Assembly (NCBI GenBank): GCA_016934875.1
Contig: JAFGSC010000004.1
Span: 1 to 15,023, forward strand
Length of the DNA stretch: 15,023 bases
DNA from: Candidatus Atribacteria bacterium
Lineage (GTDB): Bacteria > Atribacterota > Phoenicimicrobiia > Phoenicimicrobiales > Stramentimicrobiaceae
Direction of reading: 5' to 3'
In this document: piece after piece, positions 7,656-14,722 of the stretch
Numbering within the stretch: the first letter of the stretch is position 1
Layout: the number at the start of each line of letters is the position of its first letter
The notes under the pieces: generated by a model
What the model saw: the letters and a program-made list of their open reading frames with translations, nothing else
The model's database searches: none
Told to the model about the DNA's origin: nothing
Position numbers and translations under genes: made by a program

Positions 7656-8681
7656 ATGAAAAATAGAAGTTTATGTAGATTAGTATTTGTTCTTGCCCTA
7701 ATTCTGTTGTTAAGTGTATCTGTAGGTTCCGCTTTATCTAAAGAGACTGTATATCTAAATATGGGTAGTACATCATCCACATCCGGACTATACGCCTGGT
7801 GTGTGGGTGCCGCTTCAGTTATAAATAAAGCTGATAATAACATAATTACTACTGTTGTGGAGAGTGGAGCAGCTCTTGATAATTTGCGACGAATTAAAGA
7901 TGGTGCCTTTGATTTTGGATTGTGTGTAGATTCTGCTTCTGCAATGCAATTATATAAAGGCATAAGTACTTTTGAGGGCGAAGGTTGGGAACCAATAAGA
8001 TGGTTGTTCCTTAGAAACGCAATTGTCAACAGAGTGTATGTCAGAGCTGATTCTGGGATAAAAACTTTTACAGATTTAGGAGGGAAAAAATTCTGTCCAG
8101 GTATGCCAGGAGCTTCTTCCACAGGTAATTTTATAAATTTTGATAAAGCCGTAGAAACCGGAATTGATTTAGTGCCTGCAGCCCTAGGAGATGCAATTAA
8201 TTTGTTTACTCAAAATAGGATTGTTGGATTACAGAAATCAAGCGGTTTAACTTCTTTAGATTCTTCGTTGATTGAAGTAAATTTAAGAACTCCCTTGGCA
8301 GCAATTGGTTATAGTGAAGATGATATGAAAAAGATAAGAGCAGAATATCCTTATATCCTTTTCTTTGAGACACCAGCAGGTAGTATTGTACAACTTCCCA
8401 ATAATCCCGCAATAATGGAAGAAGGGCAGGTAGTAGGAGCAGTTACTTCTTCTAATTTACCTGAAGAAGTCGGTTATGAGATTGTAAAGGCTTATGTAGA
8501 AGGCTTTGAAGAAGTTGCAGCAGCATATCCTGGGATAAAGGGATGGGATCCCATCACTGATGTCTTTAAGTTAGTAGCACCGGGTGGTGAAATTCCAATT
8601 CATGCTGGACTTTACAAGTATTGCCTAGAAAAAGGAATTGAAGTCCCAGAGCGTTTTATTCCACCAGAGAGTAAAAAATAA
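7656..8681 (+). CDS. TRAP transporter solute-binding protein, TAXI family
   Basis: A 341-residue periplasmic or cell-surface receptor that would capture the solute and hand it to the upstream TRAP permease. The chosen ATG (7656) has an ideal AAAGGAGG about eight bases upstream; an in-frame TTG at 7620 has no ribosome site and would bury the signal peptide behind 12 extra residues. The protein opens with a Sec signal: basic MKNR, a hydrophobic core (residues 9-23), and a likely cut after GSA (residue 26), with no lipobox cysteine. The mature part shows TAXI family marks: LNMGSTSSTSGLYAW at the N-terminus, VVESGAALDNLRRIKDG, FDFGLCVDSAS, a VRADSGIKTFTDLGGKKFCPGMPGASS segment, and a C-terminal helix region ending in HAGLYKYCLEKGI. 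The ligand is not predictable from motif reading. It is surely co-expressed with the permease. Confidence 0.93.
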   Translation: MKNRSLCRLVFVLALILLLSVSVGSALSKETVYLNMGSTSSTSGLYAWCVGAASVINKADNNIITTVVESGAALDNLRRIKDGAFDFGLCVDSASAMQLYKGISTFEGEGWEPIRWLFLRNAIVNRVYVRADSGIKTFTDLGGKKFCPGMPGASSTGNFINFDKAVETGIDLVPAALGDAINLFTQNRIVGLQKSSGLTSLDSSLIEVNLRTPLAAIGYSEDDMKKIRAEYPYILFFETPAGSIVQLPNNPAIMEEGQVVGAVTSSNLPEEVGYEIVKAYVEGFEEVAAAYPGIKGWDPITDVFKLVAPGGEIPIHAGLYKYCLEKGIEVPERFIPPESKK

Positions 8682-8745
8682 TAAAGAAAAATTAAGGATT
8701 AAAAAGAATTTTTTTCAAGACGATTTTATTGGGAGGTGATTAAAA

Positions 8746-9135
8746 GTGAGGTATTGGAAGAAATTAAGTTTTTTACTCATTTTAATAGTGGCAGTAATCT
8801 TTATTGGAACGGCTTTCGCTTCAGAAGAAAAAGTATCTAGTCTTGTCGTAACACCTATAAGTGGAGAGCCTGGGACTAAACTGACTTTTTATGGCGCCGG
8901 ATTTATTCCAGGTGAAAAAGTAAAAATTATTATGACATTTAATGAAGTTCCTTATGCATTTGCTGAAGCAGAAACTGGGGGATTTGTAACCGTTAATGAG
9001 AATGGTGCATTCAAACTTCAGCCAAGAGGTGGAATTCCAACAGTGTTACTAAAACCTGGTATCTATACCATTGAAGCTATTGGTGATAAAGGTTCGAGAG
9101 CTACTACACCTTTGGAGGTTTTAGAGAAGAAATAA
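8746..9135 (+). CDS. Small secreted Ig/IPT-like beta-sandwich protein
   Basis: A 129-residue protein starting at GTG (8746), with GGGAGGTGA seven or so bases upstream supporting that start. Residues 1-25 form a Sec signal peptide (MRYWKK, a long hydrophobic stretch, cut after AFA). The mature ~104 residues contain a single repeat of the kind seen in IPT/TIG or similar Ig-like folds: a LVVTPISGEPGTKLTFYGAG opening, GFIPGEKVKI, then NENGAFKL and a closing KPGIYTIEAIGDKGS strand pair. There is no membrane anchor, lipobox or catalytic motif. It lies 64 bases after the TAXI binding protein and before a hairpin, so it appears to belong to the transport sub-operon. It might be an accessory to the binding protein or a cell-envelope protein; I do not recognise a named family, and the function is unknown. 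Confidence 0.75.
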   Translation: MRYWKKLSFLLILIVAVIFIGTAFASEEKVSSLVVTPISGEPGTKLTFYGAGFIPGEKVKIIMTFNEVPYAFAEAETGGFVTVNENGAFKLQPRGGIPTVLLKPGIYTIEAIGDKGSRATTPLEVLEKK

Positions 9136-9176
9136 TTAAAAACAATAACTGAGTAATTAACAAGACTATTGAGTTG

Positions 9177-9210
9177 TTACAAAGACGGCCTCCAGAGGCC
9201 GTCTTTGTAA
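9177..9210 (+). terminator. Perfect 16-bp hairpin after the transport genes (terminator or processing stem)
   Basis: Bases 9177-9192 and 9195-9210 are perfectly complementary (TTACAAAGACGGCCTC against its mirror), GC-rich toward a tight CA tip, with A-rich and T-rich outer ends as in bidirectional terminators. The following bases (TGTTCTT) are only weakly T-rich, so termination may be partial. It separates the transport genes from the AtuA-PrpD-DUF4387-MttB group, and the next ribosome site (AAGGAGG, 9218-9224) starts eight bases later. Partial termination or mRNA processing that sets different levels for the two halves is the likely role (inference). Confidence 0.65.
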
Positions 9211-9232
9211 TGTTCTTAAGGAGGAAGAAGTT

Positions 9233-10621
9233 ATGAAGAAATTATCAGTTTTAGTTTCCACTGGAAATTTGGGAGATAATATCATTGAAAAATCATCATT
9301 TTACCAGGGATTTAAACATGATATAGATTATTTAGCAGCTGATGCGGGAACAGCTGACGCTGGGCCGACTTTCTTGGGAGCGGATATGCCTCATAACCCC
9401 ATTAAATGGGAAGAACATGATATTGAATTATTGCTTGTAGAATCCAGAAGACGCAATATTCCTATGATCATTGGTTCATGTAGCACAACTGGTACCGATA
9501 GAGCTGTGGACCTTTATGCTGAAATAGTAAAATCTTTATCTTTAAAACATAAGCTAGCACCATTTAAGATGGCCTGTATTTATTCACAAATTAATAAAGA
9601 TGAATTAGAACGACGTTTAAACTGCTCTCCTATTGATCCTTTAGGTGCAGAAAGGCCTTTGGCATTAAAAGATATCAATATGACCAGTCATGTTACGGCC
9701 AGCATGGGAGTAGAACAAATTATATATGCTCTGAAAAATAATGCGCAGGTGATTCTAGCAGGGAGATGTTGTGATGATGCGGTAATTGCTGCTTATCCTA
9801 TTTACAAGGGTTTTCCCAGGGGTGTGAGTTTGCATATGGGTAAAGCTACTGAATGTGCCTCACTGGTATGCTGGCCTCAGAGAGTTAAAGAGTCGGTTAT
9901 AGGTACCATTACCGATAGCTATTTTTCTATTGAACCTATGCATCCAGAGCAAAAAGCAACTCCCCACAGTGTGGCTGCGCATTCTATGTATGAAAGAACT
10001 AATCCATTTATACAAGCAGTACCAGGTGGAATTCTGGATATGCATCATTCTAAATATATAGCAGAAACAGATAGGATATGCCGAGTTTATGGTAGTGAAT
10101 TTATTTCCTCTCAGGATGGTTCGTATAAAGTAAAATTGGAAGGAGCAGGTCCTGTAGGTTATAGAGTCTATCACATTGTTGGTATACGGGATAAATTTGC
10201 TATAGAAAATATTGATTTGATTTTAAGAGATACCCGGAAGAAGGTTAGTGAAATTATGTCTCCTCAAAAAGAAGGTGAAGATTATCAGCTCTTTTTCCAT
10301 GTATATGGTAAGAACGCAATTATGGAAGAATATGAACCGGAAAAAATAATTAATACTCACGAGATAGGCATTGTAATTGAAGCTGTAGCAAGTGATGAAG
10401 AAATAGCTAGCGCAGTAGTAAAATGCGCCAAATTTAGATTTTTTTATATGAGTTATCCCGGTCAGAAAAATTCTTCCGGAGGTTCAGTAGCTGTGCTTAC
10501 CGATGAACCTCTATACCCTCGTAACAAGGTATATCGGTGGACAATTGATCACTTACTTCCTCTCGAAGATCCATTGGATCCGTTAATTTTCAGGTTTAAG
10601 TTTAAAATGGTAGGTGAATAA
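9233..10621 (+). CDS. AtuA-like (DUF1446) family protein
   Basis: A 462-residue protein of the acyclic-terpene-utilisation AtuA-like family. Visible family marks are the opening STGNLGDNI, DYLAADAGTADAGPTFLG near residue 40, MIIGSCSTTGTDRAVD near residues 78-95, a central AGRCCDDAVIAAYPIYKG near residue 178, and an LEGAGPVGYRVYHIVGIRD segment near residue 305. The last ~110 residues (from about YQLFFHVYGKNAIME) form the small C-terminal domain usual for longer members. The family is widely annotated but biochemically poorly understood; it often occurs with a DUF4387 partner, which is present two genes downstream. There is no signal peptide. AAGGAGG lies eight bases before the ATG. The next gene starts one base after the stop, so the two are translationally linked. 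A role in processing a branched or unsaturated acid is suggested by family associations only. Confidence 0.85.
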   Translation: MKKLSVLVSTGNLGDNIIEKSSFYQGFKHDIDYLAADAGTADAGPTFLGADMPHNPIKWEEHDIELLLVESRRRNIPMIIGSCSTTGTDRAVDLYAEIVKSLSLKHKLAPFKMACIYSQINKDELERRLNCSPIDPLGAERPLALKDINMTSHVTASMGVEQIIYALKNNAQVILAGRCCDDAVIAAYPIYKGFPRGVSLHMGKATECASLVCWPQRVKESVIGTITDSYFSIEPMHPEQKATPHSVAAHSMYERTNPFIQAVPGGILDMHHSKYIAETDRICRVYGSEFISSQDGSYKVKLEGAGPVGYRVYHIVGIRDKFAIENIDLILRDTRKKVSEIMSPQKEGEDYQLFFHVYGKNAIMEEYEPEKIINTHEIGIVIEAVASDEEIASAVVKCAKFRFFYMSYPGQKNSSGGSVAVLTDEPLYPRNKVYRWTIDHLLPLEDPLDPLIFRFKFKMVGE

Positions 10622-10622
10622 A

Positions 10623-12047
10623 ATGAAGTTACTACCCCACACATTTGCCTCTCTGATGGGAGATTTTTATGCCTCCACTGATTTTAAATCTCTTCCGAAA
10701 ATAGTAGTATTGAAAGCCAGAAGAGTTTTAGTCGATTTTCTTGCTACTATGGCAGTAGGTATTAAAATAGGCCCGATTGTTCCTATTTTTAATCATTATT
10801 TTATTAAAACAGGAGGCATTGAAGAATCAAATATTCTCGGGACAAGTAAGAAACTACCTGCGGCTAATGCAGCCTTTTGTATGGCCGCTATTGGTCACTC
10901 GGTAGAACTGGATGATGGTCATCGCTTTGGAACCTGCCATCCTGCAGTTGCAGTAATACCAGCAGCTCTATCTATCGGAGAACGTAACCAAAAGAGCTTT
11001 AAAGAAATTATTACAGCTATTGTTAAAGGTTATGACATGATGTTGCGTGTTGCTCGAAGTATTAATCCATCACATTTAAATCGAGGTTTCCATACGACTG
11101 GAACTACTGGTGTTTTTGGGTCCGCAATCGCTTGTGCTCATTTATTAGCTATGAATAACCTGGACACCACCTATTGTCTGTCATTGGCCGGGTTACAGAG
11201 TTGTGGTTTACAAGAAATGCTGCATGACCATCCTTCAATTAAACCTATTCAGGCTGGGAAAGCTGCGAATGCTGGAGTGATAGCCGGAGATTTAGTCATG
11301 TTGGGAGCCAAATCACCACGAACTCTTTTTGAAGGGAAACACGGTTGGTTAAAAGCTATGTGTGACCAATATTCTGAAGAAGCTTTAATAGGTGAACTGG
11401 GGCAAAGATGGGAAATATTGCATACCTATACTAAATTATATCCTACCTGCAGACATTGTCACCCGGCAATTGATTTGGCCATTGACATACGGAGACAACT
11501 CAATGGAGATTTGAATGAAATCAGAGCTGTTAATGTAAAAACATATAGTGTTGCTATTTCTGAGGTAGCGGACATAGTAGTCCCCCGTAATTTTGAGGAA
11601 GCTTTATTTAGTATGCCTTTTGCGTTGGCAATTGCTTTACGAGAGGGTGATGTTGGCTTACATCATTTTTCGCCGACTAATTTAAGGGATGAATCACTAA
11701 TAAGGCTCGCTAAAAAAGTCCATACATCACTTGATAAAGAAATGGACTCTAATTATCCGCTTCATCGTGGGGCAATTTTACAGATTATATTAAACAATGG
11801 AAAGTCTTTTGAAAAACAAACTCAGTTACCAAAGGGTGAACCCGAGTTGCCTTTGACCGATAATGAATTGTTCGGCAAGGTTAATAGAATTACCTCTCCA
11901 TTTTATCAAGATGATTTTTCAATGCGCTTATGGCAAATTGTAGTAGATTCTGATATTGATCAAGTTCAGTATGCTGAGATAATCGAGTTGTTTAAGGAGG
12001 TTATAAATGAAAATGAAGGCTTTGACCGATTTAGCCCGCACGGTTAG
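10623..12047 (+). CDS. MmgE/PrpD family protein
   Basis: A 474-residue cytoplasmic protein with the all-helical plus alpha/beta layout of the MmgE/PrpD family, which includes 2-methylcitrate dehydratase, cis-aconitate decarboxylase and iminodisuccinate epimerase. Clear marks are a KARRVLVDFLATMAVG helix near residue 30, AAIGHSVELDDGHRFGTCHPAVAVIPAAL around residues 90-120, FHTTGTTGVFGSAIACAHLL around residue 155, and YPTCRHCHPAID around residue 275. I chose the ATG at 10623 because AGGTGA (10612-10617) is five bases upstream; an in-frame GTG at 10614 would add three residues and has no ribosome site. It starts one base after the AtuA-like stop and overlaps the DUF4387 gene by 41 bases, so the three are tightly coupled. 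The reaction is probably proton abstraction from a di- or tricarboxylic acid; the exact substrate is unknown. Confidence 0.9.
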   Translation: MKLLPHTFASLMGDFYASTDFKSLPKIVVLKARRVLVDFLATMAVGIKIGPIVPIFNHYFIKTGGIEESNILGTSKKLPAANAAFCMAAIGHSVELDDGHRFGTCHPAVAVIPAALSIGERNQKSFKEIITAIVKGYDMMLRVARSINPSHLNRGFHTTGTTGVFGSAIACAHLLAMNNLDTTYCLSLAGLQSCGLQEMLHDHPSIKPIQAGKAANAGVIAGDLVMLGAKSPRTLFEGKHGWLKAMCDQYSEEALIGELGQRWEILHTYTKLYPTCRHCHPAIDLAIDIRRQLNGDLNEIRAVNVKTYSVAISEVADIVVPRNFEEALFSMPFALAIALREGDVGLHHFSPTNLRDESLIRLAKKVHTSLDKEMDSNYPLHRGAILQIILNNGKSFEKQTQLPKGEPELPLTDNELFGKVNRITSPFYQDDFSMRLWQIVVDSDIDQVQYAEIIELFKEVINENEGFDRFSPHG

Positions 12048-12333
12048 AAGTAAAAATGCTGGCAGTTTCTTTATTACCATAGAGATTATTTTTGATAATT
12101 TTGATATATACAAAAAAGTAAAGTCAAGTGGGGCTATATCGCCACTTAGTATTGCTCAAATCTATGGTGTTTTTGAGAATCAGATCTTAGATTTTTGTTT
12201 TTATGACCCAGGAATGGGAATTAAAGCTAACATAAAACGAAAAAGTGCTAGTGGAGGCCCAGGTGAAAGTGATGTATACGGCTGTCAGCAGTATGCACCG
12301 TTATTCAGTATAATGATACCCTGGGATGAATAA
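12007..12333 (+). CDS. DUF4387 domain protein
   Basis: A 108-residue protein matching DUF4387 over its whole length: the opening LARTVRSKNAGSFFITIEIIF, a KVKSSGAISPLSIAQIYGV middle, FYDPGMGIKANIKRKSASGG, and the ending SDVYGCQQYAPLFSIMIPW. No catalytic function has been settled for this family; it commonly sits beside AtuA-like genes and is presumed to be a small subunit or partner of them. Here the two are separated by the PrpD-like gene. Its ATG lies inside the end of the PrpD-like gene (41-base overlap), with a perfect AAGGAGG at 11994-12000, six bases upstream, so the start is well supported. It is cytoplasmic, without membrane segments. Confidence 0.9.
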   Translation: MKMKALTDLARTVRSKNAGSFFITIEIIFDNFDIYKKVKSSGAISPLSIAQIYGVFENQILDFCFYDPGMGIKANIKRKSASGGPGESDVYGCQQYAPLFSIMIPWDE

Positions 12334-12415
12334 GAAGATAGTTTTTGCGAAAAAAAGTGTTCTCATATTAGAAATTTATTGAATAATAACAATTATATTA
12401 CAAGAGGAATAATAT

Positions 12416-13873
12416 ATGGGATTTCATCGAGATGGATTGAAAGGAAACAATTTAAAAGTTCTATCTGAAGGAGAAGTTGAAATTATTCATCAATCATCAT
12501 TGGTTCTTTTAGAAAAAATAGGGATGAAAATCCATGATAATGAAATACTTAATTTATTAAAGAAATCCGGATGCAAAGTTGATTTTTCTACAAAAATAGC
12601 TTTTATCCCTAAAAAATTAATAGAAAATATACTAAAAGAAATTCCAAATCAGGTCAAACTTTGTGGAAGAGATATAAAGCAAGATATTAACCTGGGGGAT
12701 GGGAAACTATATACCAGAACTACAAGTGGTGCCCCCTACATATTAGATCTTGATACTCAAAAACAAAGAAAACCTACCCTGGAGGATCTTGCTCAATCAG
12801 TTAGAATTGTAGATGCATTACCCAATATACATGGAGTATCCATGGTTCACATGGTCCCTATGGATATACCTGTAAATTTAATTGATCTTTACACTGCACA
12901 AGCTTCTTTTAAAAACACTACAAAACATTTATTTTATGTATGTCACAATGAAGAACTTATTGAGTCAGTAATAGAAATAGCAACCCTTATTGCCGGAGGG
13001 GAAGATAAACTAGCCTCCCGTCCCTTACTTTGTGGTTTTTGCGAAGCTACTTCGCCTTTGCAGCTTGATCATAGTCAAGCAAAACTACTTATAAATTACA
13101 CCAAAAGAAAATTACCGGTTTATACCCACTCTCATCCTATTGCAGGTCTTACTTCCCCGGTAACTCTTGCAGGAGAGATTGCACAGATGAATGCCGAGAC
13201 TTTAATGGTAATTCTAATAGCTAAACTCATTAATCCTGGCACGCCAATCATCTATGGTACATCAGCATCGGTTCCCAATATGAGAACCGGCTCGACTTTT
13301 TCTGGAGCACCCGAAATTGGTCTTTTAGGAATGGCGCTTGTCCAATTAGCAAAGAAGTATAATCTTCCCTGTGATATGAGCTGTGGCACTGACTCAAAAA
13401 TAGCAGATGCCCAAGCTTCTATAGAAATAATCTTTACTGCATTACCACCCATTCTTGCTGGAATCGATCTGCTGGATATATCTACAATTGATACGAAACT
13501 CACTTTTTCACTCGAACAGCTCGTTATTAACAATGAAATAATTGGATGGATTGCCCGACTTTTAAGAGGAATAATAGTGGATAAAGAACATTTAGCTATT
13601 GACCTAATTAGAGAAGTAATCCATAGCGGAGGGAGTTTTATTGATAAAGAACATACCGTAAAATATTTTAAGGAAGAATTATTGAATTCCAACTTGATGA
13701 ACAGAGAACCACGTAGCGAATGGGAAGAAAATGGTAGTAAAACATTGCAACAGAAAGCACAGCAAAAAGTAAAAGAAATTTTAAAAGAACATAAGCCCGA
13801 ATCTTTAAGTGAAGATATTCAAAAGGAAATAGATAAAATTATCCTATTGGCTAAAAAAATTGTAAAACAATAA
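12416..13873 (+). CDS. MttB-type (trimethylamine methyltransferase family) corrinoid methyltransferase, non-pyrrolysine
   Basis: A 485-residue member of the MttB family, which moves a methyl group from a quaternary or tertiary amine to a corrinoid protein. Family marks include the N-terminal LSEGEVEIIHQSSLVLLEKIGMKI, a RTTSGAPYILDLDT strand region near residue 102, and PVYTHSHPIAGLTSPVTLAGEIAQMNAE near residue 235. GTSASVPNMRTGSTFSGAPEIGL follows near residue 280, then CGTDSKIADAQASIE starting at Cys323. Methanogen MttB carries pyrrolysine (amber codon) at about residue 334; here the frame reads through with no TAG, so it belongs with non-Pyl homologues such as glycine-betaine-type MtgB. No separate corrinoid protein (MttC/MtgC-like) or RamA-type activator lies in the window. 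AGAGGA precedes the ATG. It follows DUF4387 by 82 bases on the same strand. Substrate unknown; a methylated amine or amino acid is inferred. Confidence 0.9.
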   Translation: MGFHRDGLKGNNLKVLSEGEVEIIHQSSLVLLEKIGMKIHDNEILNLLKKSGCKVDFSTKIAFIPKKLIENILKEIPNQVKLCGRDIKQDINLGDGKLYTRTTSGAPYILDLDTQKQRKPTLEDLAQSVRIVDALPNIHGVSMVHMVPMDIPVNLIDLYTAQASFKNTTKHLFYVCHNEELIESVIEIATLIAGGEDKLASRPLLCGFCEATSPLQLDHSQAKLLINYTKRKLPVYTHSHPIAGLTSPVTLAGEIAQMNAETLMVILIAKLINPGTPIIYGTSASVPNMRTGSTFSGAPEIGLLGMALVQLAKKYNLPCDMSCGTDSKIADAQASIEIIFTALPPILAGIDLLDISTIDTKLTFSLEQLVINNEIIGWIARLLRGIIVDKEHLAIDLIREVIHSGGSFIDKEHTVKYFKEELLNSNLMNREPRSEWEENGSKTLQQKAQQKVKEILKEHKPESLSEDIQKEIDKIILLAKKIVKQ

Positions 13874-13968
13874 TGATTTTTAAGAACCATCAAACTATGC
13901 CTTAAAGAAACATAAAGACTTGTAGCATTAGCATTTTTATTGTATGCTTATTAAAGGGAAGTGAAAAT

Positions 13969-14706
13969 TTGACAAACAATACACAATTTGAAGAGTCAAC
14001 AGAATATAACCTCAAAATCAACTTAAGTGAAAAGGAAGTTACCAGGGATAAGGTCTATTCTATCTTGAGCAAAGCTATCTTTCGAGGTGATTTAAAACCA
14101 GGGCAAAGGTTAGTAGAATCAAAACTGGCTAAATTAATGAAGGTAAGCAGGACGCCAATTAGAGAAGCCATAATAGAATTAGTACAAAAAGGTCTGGCAG
14201 TCCCTTCTCCTCCTAAGGGAGTAAGAGTAGCTCCTCTCCCCACCACAGAAGAACTGACTGAGTTTTACGATATAAATAGTGTACTAAGAGGCCTGGCTGC
14301 CAGAAAAGCAGCCTACAATATTACTCCTCTTCAGATAAAACATTTACAGGAGATTATCCTCCAAAGTGAACACTCATTAAGAGAAGGCTCCTTAAAAGAA
14401 ATCTTTAAGTTAAATAAAAAATTTCACCAAATCATAGAAATAAGCAGTAATAATAAAGAGCTAATCTTTTTATTGGATAATGTTTATAAAAGGTCTAGAG
14501 AACGCTTTTCCGAGATATTATCCCGAAAAAAAAGACAGAAAGAATCTATAGAAGAACATAAGGTAATCTTAGAAGCTCTTATCAAAAAAGATGGAGAACT
14601 GGTAGAACAATTGATGAAAAGACATATAGAAAATGGTAAGGAAGACCTTTTACAACAGATTGAGTTGCAAGAGAATATTTCTGCTAAAAATAATGACTCA
14701 GAATGA
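13969..14706 (+). CDS. GntR family transcriptional regulator, FCD subfamily
   Basis: A 245-residue regulator, TTG start with AGGGAAGTG upstream. Residues about 24-90 form the winged helix-turn-helix: KVYSILSKAIFRGDLKPGQRLVESKLAKLMKVSRTPIREAIIELVQKGL, a classic GntR signature, with a wing PPKGVRVAPL. Residues about 95-230 form the all-helical FCD ligand domain. The metal-binding histidines of FCD proteins are visible as His153 (KKFHQ), His197 (EEHKV) and His219 (KRHIE); the first-shell acid position is Asn149, a variant found in part of the family. FCD domains usually bind carboxylates through the metal. As the last gene of the cluster (95 bases after the MttB gene) it is the obvious candidate to bind the palindrome at 453-467 and control the whole set, releasing DNA when a pathway acid is present. 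Confidence 0.93.
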   Translation: MTNNTQFEESTEYNLKINLSEKEVTRDKVYSILSKAIFRGDLKPGQRLVESKLAKLMKVSRTPIREAIIELVQKGLAVPSPPKGVRVAPLPTTEELTEFYDINSVLRGLAARKAAYNITPLQIKHLQEIILQSEHSLREGSLKEIFKLNKKFHQIIEISSNNKELIFLLDNVYKRSRERFSEILSRKKRQKESIEEHKVILEALIKKDGELVEQLMKRHIENGKEDLLQQIELQENISAKNNDSE

Positions 14707-14722
14707 AAATAAAAAGTAAGTA

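Noticed and set aside
10614..10622. GTG start for the PrpD-like gene
   Set aside because: No ribosome site precedes it, while AGGTGA at 10612-10617 is well placed for the ATG at 10623.
12416..13873. Pyrrolysine-containing MttB
   Set aside because: The frame is continuous with no in-frame amber codon, so it is a non-Pyl family member.
13920..13948. Separate promoter for the GntR gene (TTGTAG, 17 bases, TATGCT)
   Set aside because: The spacing is right but the boxes match consensus at only three and four of six positions. In AT-rich sequence this is not enough to call, although an internal promoter cannot be excluded.
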